A stretch of 64,000 nt of DNA from assembly GCA_026929865.2 (NCBI GenBank), contig CM049404.1, positions 27,119,001 to 27,183,000 on the forward strand, read 5' to 3'. The notes under the pieces were generated by a model. The model was not told the origin of the DNA. It ran no database searches and worked only from the letters and a program-made list of their open reading frames with translations. Position numbers and translations under genes: made by a program. Numbering within the stretch: the first letter of the stretch is position 1; each line of letters starts with the position of its first letter. Positions 13,263-48,198 of the stretch are shown here, piece after piece. This DNA comes from Hyperoplus lanceolatus. Taxonomy: Eukaryota; Chordata; Actinopteri; Uranoscopiformes; Ammodytidae.

Positions 13263-14158
13263 GAGAGAAAGAGAGAGATAAGATCCTCTGAGCTTGGGAT
13301 TTTCAAAAAGAAAAGACAAAAAAAAGTTGTTGCCATTGACGTACTCCCCTTGCTGTGGTATGCATCTGATCATATCATATGTCCAAGATACAGTATGCAT
13401 GATTTTTCTGCGCATGCAACAGTTGCACACACACAGAGTATATGTGCAGTGTGTGCTTTAGTGCTCCATGTGTTGGGCTGGGTCTGGGGACCATGGGATT
13501 TTCATGAACAATAGGAGCTAGGCCTCCCTCCAGAGGGGAGTGCTAAGGAAGAACATCTGTATGGCATCAAGGCAGTGAGGAGAGTGAAGGGGAGTTTGAA
13601 AGGTGGGAGGAGAAGGAAGCCGAGGATTTTTTTCTTGGCACTGTATGACAACGCAAAAAAACCTCTCAATCAATAACGCAAGCAGCAGGCCGTGCATATT
13701 AGAATTAAACGAAAAAGAGAGGGAAGCATTGCATCTGTCCAAGTCCACACAATATTATCCAAATCCCTTATATTAAACATTTGTCTTTGCTTTTCCTTGC
13801 AAGACTGTTTTTTTTGTGATAATTGGATTTAAATAGAACCATTCTTTGGGTTTCCCGGAACATGATGTCATAGCGAAAAGAGATTGAAGTTGTGTCAACT
13901 GTTTGCCTCTGTGTCCTCGTATGGCAGTCTGTTCCCTGTTTGTCAGTGGTGTCAAGATTAAGCAGTGGTGACATCATATCTAGAAGGCTTTCTTTGTGGC
14001 TTCAAGTTTCGTTCCTTTTTTTTTTAGGGGTGAAGTGGGAACAAATTCTTCACTCTACTGCCAGGGCGAACACACTCTAACTCATCTCGACACCCTGATA
14101 TTTCCTCCTCACAAAGTGTTTTCTACATTGTTCACACATTTGCAGGAAACACTTGGCG
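13263..14158. other. Non-coding stretch
   Basis: I see no gene, RNA or structured repeat beyond a short GA-rich run at 13261-13280. Confidence 0.45.
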
Positions 14159-14398
14159 TTAAAGCTATAGTGCGTAACTTGTGTTGCCCCCTTGAGGATT
14201 TCAAGTAATTACGACAACTTGCAATGTTGGCGCATCTTCAAGAGGTAAGCCTTCGGTGTTCCCTCAAGGACGTTAGACCTTCTGCTGTACGTCCAGGTTC
14301 TTTTCTTAGCAGCAGATTCAAAAACCGAAACATTTCTGTGATCGCTTGAATGCAAACAACATTCATTTATATGAAAAAGTTACGCAATATAGCTTTAA
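14159..14398 (-). mobile_element. MITE family A, copy 3 (reverse orientation)
   Basis: It is bounded by TTAA at 14159-14162 and 14395-14398. The ends read AGCTATAGTGCGTAACTT and AGTTACGCAATATAGCT. The internal family words appear reversed (CTTCTGCTGTACGTCC, TTCTTAGCAGCAG). This is the clearest example of TTAA on both sides in this family. Confidence 0.88.
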
Positions 14399-14741
14399 GG
14401 CGGTATGCTCTGGATTGATCAACTCAATCTAGCATTCTTCAGAGGTCTGACTGTTGTGTTATACGCTATATTGTTGCCCTCCATTTTTCCCCTGTCCTTT
14501 GTTGCTCTTTCCACCCAGTTCCCCTGGTGAGAAAGTGGACTCTTGCTCTGCCACTATGGTGCGGAAAAGCCCTGGCCGGGTCCAAGCCGTTTCACACGGT
14601 CTTATGTAACACGAGTGGAAGGAAGGGCATCGGGGATACCACAAGCGAGAGGGGTAAGGGCAGGGTGAATATAAATACGTTTCCATGTTTGTCTTTCGCT
14701 GGTTTGGGGGGTCATCCCTGGGTCTGTCTGCACACTTCTTT

Positions 14742-14742
<1 letters not shown>

Positions 14743-14828
<86 letters not shown>
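14743..14828 (+). repeat. (CA)n microsatellite
   Basis: A pure CA array of about 86 bp. The flanks (14400-14740 and 14840-15185) hold no recognisable gene. Confidence 0.97.
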
Positions 14829-14834
<6 letters not shown>

Positions 14835-15185
14835 ACAGGGATAATGGCAGGAAACAGAAGAGGAATTTGGGACGCGGGAGTGGCGTTAGATGGGGCAGGT
14901 CAACAGGATGATGAGGGGAGGAGAGGAGCCCATCAAGGCTGAATGGAGAGGCATCGGCTAATGTTATCACTTATCTCACAGAAAGGGAGGATTTGTTATT
15001 GTTTTCTCTCCCCTCCATTGGTCAAATCGTTACTGACTTCACTGCGCCCCAAAAACAAAGCCGCCCGGCATTAACCTTCCCTTATCTACATTACAATCCA
15101 ATCAAAGCAGGAAGGACCTTGAACTTTCTGGAATCTCTGTTAATAGTTTTATTTGTACAAATGTACTTAATTGAAAGGGCCCATC

Positions 15186-15538
15186 TTACCGTGGCTCAGG
15201 TGGTTAAGCGGGTTGGCCAATGATCCAAGGGTTGGCGGTTCGATCCCTGCTCTGCCACCAGTGTCATGGTTGTTGTGTCCTTGGACAAGACACTTCACCC
15301 ACCTTGCCTCGTGTGAATGTGTATGTATACTGCTGTATGTTTGAGGTGGTGGTCGGAGGGGCCGTAGGCGCTGAATGGCAGCCACGCTTCCGTCAGTCTG
15401 CCCCAGGGCAGCTGTGGCTACTATGGCAGTTTACCACCACCAGTATGACTGTGTGTGAATGAATGGAACCTGGAACCCTGTAAAGCGTCTTTGAGTTCCT
15501 TGAAAAGTGCTCTATAAATCCAATCCATTATTATTAAA
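15186..15538 (+). mobile_element. tRNA-derived SINE (V-SINE type)
   Basis: The head has pol III promoter-like boxes: box A region GTGGCTCAGGTGGTTAAGC and box B GGTTCGATCCC. A conserved central core follows (GTCTGCCCCAGGGCAGCTGT near 15395-15415). The 3' tail TTGAAAAGTGCTCTATAAAT ends in (ATT)n. That order of tRNA head, V-type core and L2-like tail is that of fish V-SINEs. It is not a functional tRNA gene. Confidence 0.88.
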
Positions 15539-16290
15539 ACTTTGAGAGCCTTTAATGGCAAAATATTTATACTTCCTCATCAGCTTCTTTACAATCAGTT
15601 AAAAAGGTAGGGACTATTTATGAAATTAAAAATGAATGTATGCAAAATCTTTTATGTTAAGACATTGGATACACAGATTTTTGTTTTTAGAGATGTAGGC
15701 TGCATTTGACGCATTATTGGTAAATATTGGCAAATCAGCCTATTATTTATTCAAACATTTCTGGAATTTTTTTTTTATTTAACAATAATTGTTATAGTGT
15801 AAGTAATCAACTGGCTAAGTGTCATGATGATATCTTAATCACCTTATAGGGCAAGATGAGGGATATAGAATAAGGCCAACAACAACAACAACAACAACAA
15901 CTTAGCCAGAAGACACATCACAGTCATCACACCTTCATACATTTTAGCAAAATATGAGCTTTTATTGAACAAATATTACCCTGTCATTTATGCCTGTTAG
16001 CCTGTACAGTCACATGTGTATCATGCTGCTATGGTAGCGCCCTCCTGTCCCTTGATGGGTCCAAGTCTCTGATGCCATGTGCTGATTCTCGTGATATCCT
16101 GGCAGTGCCCCCCCCCCCCCCCCACACACACTGCACAGAGATTCATTGTGCATTAAAACCAAAATAAGTCAAATGATAAGATAGGGGAGGGTGATTAGCG
16201 GAGACATTTAAATAAAGCCACCAAAAATGCTCCCTTTGCCAGTCTTGGCTCATCAGGATTCTCCAGCTGTAAACAGAGATATTCTTTACT
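15539..16290. other. Non-coding stretch
   Basis: No gene was found. It contains a (CAA)n run at 15880-15901 and a poly-C/CA tract near 16108-16131. Confidence 0.45.
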
Positions 16291-16630
16291 GTAATACTTT
16301 ACAATAAGGTACACAACATTATAGGAACTACTACATAGTTATGCATTACCTACTGCATAGGTTTTTGTGCCCCAGCGACCAGCCTGGAACTTGGACTTGG
16401 TTCCCGTTGGTGGGAAACGGGTATTGTAGTAGTTACAAAAAAAAAAAAAAAAAATATTTAGTAAGTAATGCATTACTATGTAGTAGCTACTAAAAAAATA
16501 ACAAACAAAAAACCTATGTAATGCATAACTATTTAGTAGTAACTTAATTTGTTTTTTAACCTATGTAGTAGTAGGTCATGCAACTATATGCAGTAGTTAC
16601 TACAATTTGTACCTTATTGTAAAGTGTTAC
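16291..16630. mobile_element. MITE with long imperfect TIRs
   Basis: The ends GTAATACTTTACAATAAGGTAC (trimmed here to its key part, ACTTTACAATAAGG) and CCTTATTGTAAAGTGTTAC are inverted repeats. The inverted similarity extends inwards through repeated TATGCATTACCT / AGTAGTTACTAC words. There is no open frame of note, so it is a small palindromic non-autonomous element. Confidence 0.8.
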
Positions 16631-17397
16631 CTTCTTCACATTCAAATAAGTGAACTTGACTGAACAAATATAATATTCCATGAACAATAATGCAAGAGGA
16701 GAAGTATTGCTCTGGCCAGTTAACCAGCCCTTTACTTTCAATTAGGTCTTCACTCCATCATGTTCCATTAGTATTACTTGACTTATATTTTGGCAGTTTA
16801 AAGTTAAATTCACTGGGTTTACAGCCCTTCATAAGGATTTTCTAGTGGAGTTGAAATGACTAGATTGGCAGTCGGATTTGATTCCCACCAGGCCTATTCA
16901 CTTTCTTTATATATGTTTCTTTATGTACTGTATGTTTCAACACAAAACAATGTCACTTATCCTAGCATATATCTGAAGACTCACACTTTAGTCTCTGAAA
17001 AGAGGGAAATGACTACCAGCAAGGCATGTTCAAAAACTGAAAGTATTGTAATCTTGCAAAAGTCTGCAAACATTGGATGAAAAACTTTCAAAGCTTTTCA
17101 CTTTTTAACAACGATTTCAACACTCAAAACAGACTTTAAACTTTTGAAATCATGGCTTCAGTTCTATCAATTTGTAAGTTTGATTTTAAAGGAGGGTCCT
17201 TTAACAGACTTTAAAAGTATATGGTCTAAAACATAGGGGTGACTAGCAGGAGCAGCAGTTCCCAGACACCAGCCCCATCCTGGCTTCATTCGGCCTCATA
17301 TGGTCGCAAAGCACCATGAGGCAGTCCTCAAAAAAAGCCAGCGGGGTGGACCGCAGTGCTTCCAGATGTGGCCTGCCTGCATCTCTGCAACAGCACA

Positions 17398-17460
<63 letters not shown>

Positions 17461-17638
17461 CATGTACAAACGGTGAACACCCAGCATCACACACCTACAA
17501 CACACCACGGACCACTACAACCGTTTGTCACTTTCTGCTGATGTGGATAGATTGCGAAATAGCATGTGTGTGTTTTGTCTGTGATGTCAGTGTGTGTGTG
17601 TGTGTGTATATGTGTGTGTGTATGTGTGTGTGTGTGTA

Positions 17639-17673
<35 letters not shown>

Positions 17674-18540
17674 ACGTTACAGCAATTGCAAAAAAGGCGT
17701 CTACTGTACATGTGTGCTGCTGCGGTTCAATGAATGACTCACTATGGGCTGTTAGTCATCTGTCCAGGGACACACAAAAAGCGGGGCCAACGCTGGTGTG
17801 TGACGCCATGTGCTTTCACAGGCCTCTCAGCTATGTACACAACATTTAGGAGGAGATGGGCTTCCTGTTTACCAGGTGCATCTTAAGAGAATTGGGACAA
17901 ACCCCAGCTTCTTTAACACCTGTTGCGTTGTACACGACTACCAATTTTATTTCAATTTTTTCTTCCGGTTTGAGTAAATAAACATTAAGCCATGTTACTT
18001 TTTTTTCTAAATAGACAGAACACTGGTAATAGTGTATTTTGTATTTAGGGCATCACTTGAAACTTTCTGAAAGTGCAACCACAACACCCACATTGCAGAA
18101 CTAGCACAAACTTTGCAACTTTAAAGTGAGCAAGGAACACATCTTGTATAGCATGTGCTTGTGCTTCAAGGGATACACATTAAAAGCCAAGTAAAAAGAG
18201 ACAAATCTAGCTATGTTTACATATAGCAATATGTAGAAGAAATCACTATATAACAAAGAAGTAATTTAAAAAAATAAAAATGTAAAGGAGTGCCCGGCAT
18301 TGTCACCAAAAAAAAAACCACTCTGCAGCACAGATGCAGATGTCAAGTTTCCTCCAAAACATCTCATGATCTCATTGTGGTGCTTGCTGAACATGTGCGC
18401 TCGCACAGCCGCCAACACACACACACACACACACACACAGGGGCAACAAGGGAGGAAGCAGGGAACCGTTGCATTGGGGGAAATGGGTTAACAGCGGTTT
18501 GAAAAAGGGGTGTGGAAAGAGAGAGCAGAGAGAGAGAGAG
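16631..18540. other. Non-coding stretch upstream of cd34
   Basis: No gene was found. GT arrays lie at about 17400-17459 and 17590-17674, and a CA array at 18416-18440. It probably contains the distal cd34 5' flank. Confidence 0.5.
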
Positions 18541-18558
18541 GCCAAATGAGTGGGGCCA

Positions 18559-18565
18559 TATAAAG
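18559..18565 (+). promoter_or_regulatory. cd34: Candidate TATA box of cd34
   Basis: TATAAAG lies 176 bases before the chosen start codon, in the context GGGGCCATATAAAGAGC. That would place transcription start near 18590 and give a 5' UTR of about 150 bases including a CA run (18708-18730). No experimental TSS is available. Confidence 0.45.
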
Positions 18566-18740
18566 AGCAACAGAACACAAGCCAGACTTTATCCTGCATG
18601 TCTGTCCCGCTCACTTGGACCTCACAGGAAACACCCAGCTCCCCCTGCCCTCACACGCTCACTCATTATCACTCACCACACGCTGTACTCTTACTCTCTC
18701 ACACACACCTACACACACACACACACACAGTCCAGAGAGG

Positions 18741-38237
<19,497 letters not shown>

Positions 38238-38278
38238 AAGGGTACACAAATAATCACAGCCCCCAGGATCTACCCCCA

Positions 38279-38318
<40 letters not shown>

Positions 38319-38345
38319 TCCACACACACACCCATCCACACACAC
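38279..38345 (+). repeat. (CA)n array in cd34 3' UTR
   Basis: A CA-rich array with CCTATCC and CCCATCC interruptions, beginning about 40 bases after the stop codon. Confidence 0.95.
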
Positions 38346-38952
38346 ATTCACACATGCCTATGCAAACTCAACCCCCTCCCCTTTTCTGAATCCACTCTAC
38401 AGAGAGTCCACGGCAAAAAGTGGACGTCAGGGACTTTAGAACAATCTCTCACTTCAACACACCCTCTTGTTTATGGTCCCTTTGCTCCCATTCTCTGGCG
38501 AACGTGTCTCAATAAACATAAGGGAAACTAGTCAAGTGATGACGGCGGTGGTGAATGATGGTGACGACAAAGGCTCTGTCCCTCCCTGGGTTGCTGGGTG
38601 TTGGGTCGGCCTGGGAAACGAGAGACAGGAGAGGGGCGGTTCTTTCTTTGTGGTGGGAAGAGAGAGCGTGCATTTCAGCATCAATCAGCGCTGGTTCCCA
38701 AGATGACTGCAAGCCTCCGGGATCATGTGACGTCAACACCCAGCAGTCCTCTCAAGTTTAAAGCTCCCACCAAGCCTACAACAGTTAAATGTGTTATAAG
38801 CACATCACTTCTTTAGTTTAAAGTAAAAGCATTGTCAGACAGAGAGGGGAATACATCTTGAAATTTGTTTACAAAGTTCTCAGTGGAAAAAAAAATCAAT
38901 TGGGCTCTGATCTCGTTTGTGTGATTGACTTATTGGTCATGTAGGTGTACAG

Positions 38953-39059
<107 letters not shown>

Positions 39060-40032
39060 GGAGTGTGTGTGTAGGCGTGCATTTGTGCTGCTTTCAATGT
39101 GTGTTAACGTATACTTGCATCTGTTCTGTGCATGGACTGTATGTGTATCCGTACATGCATCTTAAGCTTGCTCACTGTTCATACGCTTGGTTGATGGAAA
39201 GTGGTATAGATTTTGAAGAGTGAATGATGAGTGAGTGTATTTGCACGCAACATTAGCGTAGCATAAGTGTACTATTTTGTAAAAAAATGAGTTGACAAAG
39301 TGATGGCTCACCCAGTTGCAGTTGGTCGCCATGGTGAGGATGAAGTTTTAACCACAACATTTTTTCTTGATGTACTGCATTCATTGAATTTACTATCACT
39401 GCAAAATGGAGCACTCGCCAAGCCACTTCTTCCTACAGTGGCTTCACAGTCACTACCGAACATCATTGGAATGACTGTCAGACCAACAGACTATATAAAA
39501 GCCTTGAACGCAGAGTCCTTTAACTGTCTGCTATGTCCATCTATTTGTCAGTGTTATTCTCCTTACATTTTACTGTATATTCTCTTTATACTATCTTTAT
39601 GTATAGTATGGTGACTTTTTTTTTCTATTGTTTATATTTAGTGTATCCGCGCTTACGGTCCATTTCTATGCCAAAGAATTTCCATTTCATAGCTCATGTT
39701 GTACTAAAATTTGTATTTTCTGTGACCAAATTTTGATCCAGGACTTGGATCATAGATATGGTGTGTGGTGGCCAAAACCTGTGATTTTTTTTTTTCTGTA
39801 GATTTGTCAGTTTCTTACGGACATTAGATACAACTGTACATACAAACTGCCAAAATGTGTAAGTCGAAATGGAACAAAAAAAATTATTCAGAATAACTTG
39901 CATTGATTTCTCCTATTCAATCCATTTTGTATCTCTTCCATGCTAACATTCCAATGTGACTGTTTTACCTTTTTTTTTACTAGCAGCCTATAGTTTGAAT
40001 ATGGATTTAACGTGAAAAATTACGAAGTGAAA

Positions 40033-40038
40033 AATAAA
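40033..40038 (+). terminator. cd34: Candidate poly(A) signal of cd34
   Basis: AATAAA followed within about 20 bases by GT-rich sequence. It is the first canonical hexamer with good downstream context after the long UTR. Confidence 0.55.
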
Positions 40039-40055
40039 TAACTTTTTATGACTCG

Positions 40056-42442
<2,387 letters not shown>

Positions 42443-42450
42443 GCTAATAG

Positions 42451-42825
42451 CTAGCCTGGCTCCGCCCGCCCGCCTACTTCCGGCCAAATTTTATTTTCCC
42501 TTCAGTAGTCAGTCTGGGTGTACAGCCCATTTCCCAGTTTTGCTGGAGATTCGACAGCCGGTCCAATCAGCGAACAGAGCGAGTGGCTGAGAACGATGAC
42601 GTCGAAGTCGCGCTCCAGTTTCAGTTGCCAGAAGCCGGCTCATGACACGCGTGACGATCAAACGTTATGCGATTGGTTGGCTAATCCAGAGTGGCACTGG
42701 GCAGATCCAATAGTTTTAAACTTTAACAGACACCCGCCTCCATGAGTTAACGTATGCCAATTAAAGCACGGCCAGACCTTCTGTACAAATGAAATGAAGT
42801 ACGATGGTCTGGTAGCACCAGGCTA
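42451..42825. mobile_element. MITE with 8-bp TSD (hAT-type)
   Basis: Identical GCTAATAG flanks at 42443-42450 and 42826-42833. The element ends are CTAGCCTGG and CCAGGCTA, inverted. The interior is GC-rich near the left (GGCTCCGCCCGCCCGCCTAC) and has CCAATCAGCG and GCGATTGGTTGG words. It has no coding capacity. Confidence 0.88.
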
Positions 42826-42833
42826 GCTAATAG

Positions 42834-45459
42834 CCATAATGTGTTGTTGGAAAAATCCATGTCATTTAAAAACAGTTGTTCCTAAAGTCTTTCCAGAATC
42901 CCCAAAAGGCTGCTCTACCCATTAGAATGAAAACATGTTTTGTCTGCTCAATGGTAAAACATTTTGTTTTAACATGTTTCACAAATTGGGCCTCTGTTTC
43001 CAAATCAAAACAAAGATGGCCGCCTACCGGCTACATGGATAGGAAATAGAGGGTCAACTTGGAAATTGTGACAAAAACCGTTGAAGTCTTGCAACTAGTG
43101 GAAATTGATTTTCATCCCGATAGTTAAGTAGGTGCTTGTAGACAATCCTTAAAAAACCCTACAGTTGTGAATTACCAATGGTTACTCCACTCCATAGTGT
43201 TGAAGGGAACTGTAGAGTGGGGTGAGAATACAACAACTCCTTCTACATGTAAGTAGCCATGTGATACATTTGTTTACTCTAAAAATGATTAGTCATATCC
43301 ATTTGTAGAAAAAATATTTGTAGAATAGTAGGCTAAAAGAAGATGGTATCAAATGTCCAAAACATTAGGAAATAGCAGACTTCTAGGGCTAGCTTGAATG
43401 CTAGAGCAAGTATCCAGGTGCTACATCGACATAAATAGATGATATGAGTGTTACAACATAACAGTTTAATATTGAATCTGAAAGTATGGACTGTTAGAGT
43501 TGTCTGCATGCTCAGGTCTGGATCTGGAAAGGAATAGACTACCCAATTGTGTAGATATAAATATACCTATGAGATATGCTGGAAGAGAGAAAACAAAACT
43601 GTCATCACATCAGATGGTCAAACGGAGATACATATCTGAACCAGTGAGCAAGCTGACTAAATATCCCTTTCAAAGATCTGTGAAAATGGATAATGTGCCG
43701 AATATAACTAAGGTAGAATTCACACAATTAACTAACTCGTGCAGAATCAAATGGCCTTCAGTTATAAAGAGTTCAAGTTGGTCTGTGACAAGAGGAAGTT
43801 TGAGATATGTGCTCCACTGAAACTTCCTGAGTTGATTTATGTTTTTGACATCTTGGCACCAATGAGAGGTTTTTTATTCCCCTCTCTCTCTCATGCAACA
43901 ACACCCCTGCATGAACACAACAGTACGCATCCGCCCACAATCAAATGGACATTCTCACAAAGTTCCTCAACAACTGGAGAGGCATTTCATATACTTCCAC
44001 ATACTTTAGAAAAACACATGCACCATGGGAAATGTACTATGCCGTTTCAAAGCTGTAATCCACATTAAGGGAGGGGCTCACTCACTGTAAGGCAAATATG
44101 GGCCCCCACTGAATAATGTGCGCACATAAGGGAGTGACCAGACACATCCTACATGTAACTGTCCCATTAGACAGCCGTGTCAAAGGCCAATCCGTTCTTA
44201 ATAATTTATTTTCCAAGTGAAATATTACACCTTTTTGCCCTGATTAAATGTCACTAAAAAATGTGTCTAGCGCTAATAAACTGCACATTCTTGTCATGCG
44301 TGCGTGTGTGGCAAGAGGCTACTTTTTAAAAATAAATATATTCAAATGTCCTCGGATAATTTTCTGACTTTTCTGACGAGTCTTTTGCTCTGTAGCATCT
44401 TTCTGTAATGTCTAAAACTGTTCAAATGCAGGGACTGTGCTGCGTTAGAACAGAAACGAAAATACTAATGACCAAAATATTTTGAAAAAGCTCAATATTT
44501 GGTCTCCATAGACACCTAAACAGCAAAAAAAAAAGCAAAACAACGGAAACTCAAATTGATCTCCCGTCTGTTTCCTGCACATTGCTCGGTGCTGTCGTCT
44601 ATTCCAAACATCTGCTCAGGGAAACAATCTGGAAGGCATTGTCTCTTTTTTTTTTCCAGTGATGCAAGTGTCCACAGAATGCACATGACACCCCGTAGTA
44701 AACTGCAAACCACAAAGTTGATTGTATACTATACTAAAGATAAAGTATGTACGGTATTGTACACATTGCACAGTAGAAACATATACTATTAGTCTTAATG
44801 TATTAGGCTGATCTAAAAGTTGTTATATTCGCTTCTAAATGCATCAAATTAAATGTTTGTTTGAAATGTAAAAACTTTGAAAAATGTACATGCCCAATAT
44901 TCTGCAAAGGCTTTACATCACCAGCCCACAGTCAAATGATCCTAGACTTTAGTCAGAGTGAAGCACACAGAGTAGATAGTTCCAATGTGATATTGTTGGG
45001 TTAGGATGCCCCCTGCTGTGGCCTTAGGGGCGTTTATTACAAGCGGCTGATAAAATAGTATTAAAATGTATATAATATGCAACAATGACCAACAACATAC
45101 AATATTTTTATTTATTTTTTTTTATATGTGTGAAAATTCTGACATCAAAGCATCAAGATGTTACCATGTCAGTTTAGGATAACAACATCAACTGCAACAG
45201 CCTCCAAACTATAGGCCTACTAGAATGTTTAAATAATCTAGCAGGCTAATGAGCTATCAAAGGCAAAATCAATTAGTGATCATTATCATCATCAATCATT
45301 CCATTAGAATGTATTCAATATTCAATATAGGTGAGCTGACATCAACTTGTGTTCTCTATTGGGCACGTGCAGTAGGCTAATAGTGAAGTCACATATTATT
45401 CATGAATTCAATATCTTAATTGATTCAAAGTGTTTTCTTCAATTATAAAACTTTTTTAG
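42834..45459. other. Intergenic stretch
   Basis: No gene, RNA or clear repeat was recognised. Part of 42890-43260 reads like a degenerate dispersed repeat. Confidence 0.45.
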
Positions 45460-45786
45460 CCAAAGCCGGAAGTGCACAGGAGTGAATGCTCTCGTCTCGT
45501 TGCGTCCACGCTCTCTTCCGCTCTGTGCTGCCTGTTTGTAAACATCATGCGTCAAAAGCACGTGATCCCGTAGACGCATTTCGGAGCAGCGTCCAATCAG
45601 GAAACGGAGGTGTGTGCTTGTGGGCGTAGCTCAGTTGTGTTGCTGTGAAAATATCGATGGATGGGGCGTTTGGTCAGTGCAGGGGGGCAGTTTGGATTTG
45701 ACAATAACTGGGAGGTTATGGCAGCATTATGACGGAGTAGTAAATATAGGAAAAGGGACCGGACGTGTTGCGAAAGAGGTGCTTAG
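45460..45786 (+). promoter_or_regulatory. CpG-rich promoter and first exon, putative miR-29 host
   Basis: A CpG-enriched stretch in otherwise AT-rich DNA. It has an ETS-like GCCGGAAGTG at about 45465, a FOX-like TGTTTGTAAACA at about 45532, an E-box CACGTG at about 45560, a CCAAT at about 45593, and GTGGGCGTAG at about 45621. It ends at a good splice donor TTAG|GTGAGT (45786/45787), so the segment could contain the promoter and first exon of the + strand unit leading to the miR-29 cluster. An alternative donor CTGC|GTGAGT is at 46377. The call depends on position and sequence only. Confidence 0.5.
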
Positions 45787-46082
45787 GTGAGTTACCTCCC
45801 ATCCAACGAGAAACCGTTCAAGTGTTTATTTACGTCAAGTGCCTGCTCCAGGGTATAGAATACCAATAGGGCCTATCTATATGGACATAGGCGATAGTGC
45901 GTCTATGGTGGGCAGTAGGTTTGTTTTTTGTTTTTTTAGCAACATATATAGGCCTACAGTAACGTGCTTCATTCGTTTTTTCATACATAATTTTTACTTT
46001 ACATAATCTCACAATTTGCGACGTACAATATTTAACTATTTTAAACCTGTTCCAATTGTAGCCTACAGTATGTTTCGTATGA

Positions 46083-46125
46083 TAGGAATAGGAATAGGAA
46101 TAGGAATAGGAATAGGAATAGGAAT
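46083..46125 (+). repeat. (GGAATA)n hexanucleotide array
   Basis: About seven tandem copies of the six-base unit TAGGAA. Confidence 0.95.
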
Positions 46126-46732
46126 CACGCACGAGCGCGATTTGACCAGTAAGAGGCGCAGTTCCCAGACGTTTCCAGCGCTGTTGCCAACGTTACCAGG
46201 AAATAATCAAGGAATTATTTTTGCTCTCAGCTGTTTCCTTATGAAACATGTGCGTGCTTATCTGCGTCTCATTGTGACCAGGGTGGGATGGAGAGGTGCG
46301 CAGGGAGGATGTTGCGCACTTCAATTTACCTGAGGAGTGAGTGAGGGTCTGTGCATCCATGCCGTAGACTCTACTGCGTGAGTATATTGATTTATGAGGT
46401 AGATGTTGTTGTTGTTATTGTCTGGTTATATTAGCCTAATATTTCTGAGTAGCAGTGCGGACTTAAATGTAATTGATTCCGTTTTTAATACATCTCTTGC
46501 TAGAGGTACTTTATACTAGTAAGTGTTATTGAAAGTTACCGATTACGGGAAATACGTGGGGGGGCGGGGGGGGGGGGTAATGAGTGTTGGAGAAAGAATC
46601 ATAAGGAAAGGTAATGATGCAACTTTTAAAGGACATTTAAAGTCAGTATCATAGAATACTAACGTTATTTTGTGTACTAATATTTATTATATAGAATATT
46701 ATAAGTATAGTATATTATAACTCTATTTAACT

Positions 46733-46800
46733 CGACGTCATTGTAAATGAGGGTCATCCCTCAATTGGTCTCTCGAGGATAAATAAAAGTTAAATGAAAA
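46733..46800 (+). repeat. LINE/SINE-type 3' tail, copy 2
   Basis: CCTCAATTGGTCTCTCGAGG then ATAAATAAAAGTTAAATG. It is the inverted counterpart of 19545-19627. Confidence 0.65.
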
Positions 46801-47681
46801 AAAAATATATATGTTATTATAATATTTGAAACGCAAAATGTATAAAGAAATGTTAAATCAGTTGCTCTATTCAATAAATATTATAGACTGCTGACTTTTA
46901 TTTTTGGTTTTACTATTATTGTAGGCTTAATTTAATTGCAAAATGTGTCAAATTCAGTCACATTTTGCTGTGCGTAGGCCCAGAGTTTAAATTATGTAAG
47001 ATTGTTTTTCCCCATTGTTCCCCCATTTGTAGAAAACGATTTTACCCTCAATGACTTTATTTATCTAAAAACACATTATTGATGCTTTCTTTAAATACTT
47101 AACTTTTTCCTCATCTGTGAATTTATACTGCGTGAGCCTGCTGTGCCGGTAGCCTTGACTCAGCTCCATCCATCCAGAGGTTTCTATGTCATACGCACTT
47201 TTTATTCCTGATGTAAACAAACCCTCCAAGAGTGATACTCTCATTCAACACTGGGTGGCGGATTTGTCCAGTCTTAGACCTTGTATTCAACATGAAGTAT
47301 AACAAAAAAAAAAATATTCTTGAGTCAGATATTATTCGGGGAAGTATTGATGCAACACTGCAGCTGTGGTGCTCAAGAAAAATGAGAGCCAGCCAGTGAA
47401 TGTTAGCTTGTATCCATTTCATGCCGCATAACTGGTTCATCCATCTGTTGTGCTTCGGAAGAAAATTGCCGGACTACTCTTGACGTAAAAAAAAAAAAAA
47501 AAACAGAATCACTGCAGTCTGCTGACCAATTGATTTGCTTAGTGCTTCCGAGGAGGCACAGTAAGAGGAAATGGTACCATAGAATGGGCTCAAATGTATT
47601 GGAGAGTAGAGCTACAATATTAGGATTTGACTCACAAATTGCTTGTCTTTGAGATAAACACTTCTATTCCTCTTTTCACAG

Positions 47682-47718
47682 AAGCGACCTAGGTATTCCT
47701 TTCTACTCTCTGTAAAAG
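47682..47718 (+). ncRNA. Putative miR-29 host transcript exon 2
   Basis: A 37-base segment between a strong acceptor (CCTCTTTTCACAG) and donor (AAAAG|GTAAGA). No long frame runs through it. It is called from splice-site quality and its place between the CpG-rich promoter and the miR-29 hairpins. Confidence 0.4.
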
Positions 47719-48132
47719 GTAAGAGCCAGTGCGTCTCACAACAAACGCAGCCAACAACATCTAGGATGAATGGCATAACGTCTCATTATTTATATCAATT
47801 ACTACCGTAAAGTCTTTGCTGAATAGAATTTGACAAGATGCATGTTTTGCATAATTAAAATGCATGGTGTGTGTGTGTATATAATATAAGTACCAACATT
47901 CTCTTCGTTTGCAATCACACACAGCATTAAGGTGTTATATCAGTACATAGAGTCACTGTTCTCATTAACACTGTGATTCACATAGGAACTGCTGAGCTGA
48001 GGGGGAAAAACATTCTCAATTTGCTGTGTAGTACGTTTGACATGTCTGGAAATAAAGCCTTGGAATTTTTTTCAGGACCTGCCCTAGACAATTTTTTCCA
48101 TCGCACAGTACGTGATGCTGGAACACATCCCC

Positions 48133-48133
<1 letters not shown>

Positions 48134-48197
<64 letters not shown>

Positions 48198-48198
48198 C
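48134..48198 (+). repeat. (GA)n microsatellite
   Basis: A GA array with CAGAGA interruptions. Nothing else was recognised between 47719 and 49714. Confidence 0.95.

Noticed and set aside
15189-15260. tRNA gene
   Set aside because: The A- and B-box-like sequences belong to the head of a V-SINE: core and L2-like tail follow directly and no clean cloverleaf is evident.
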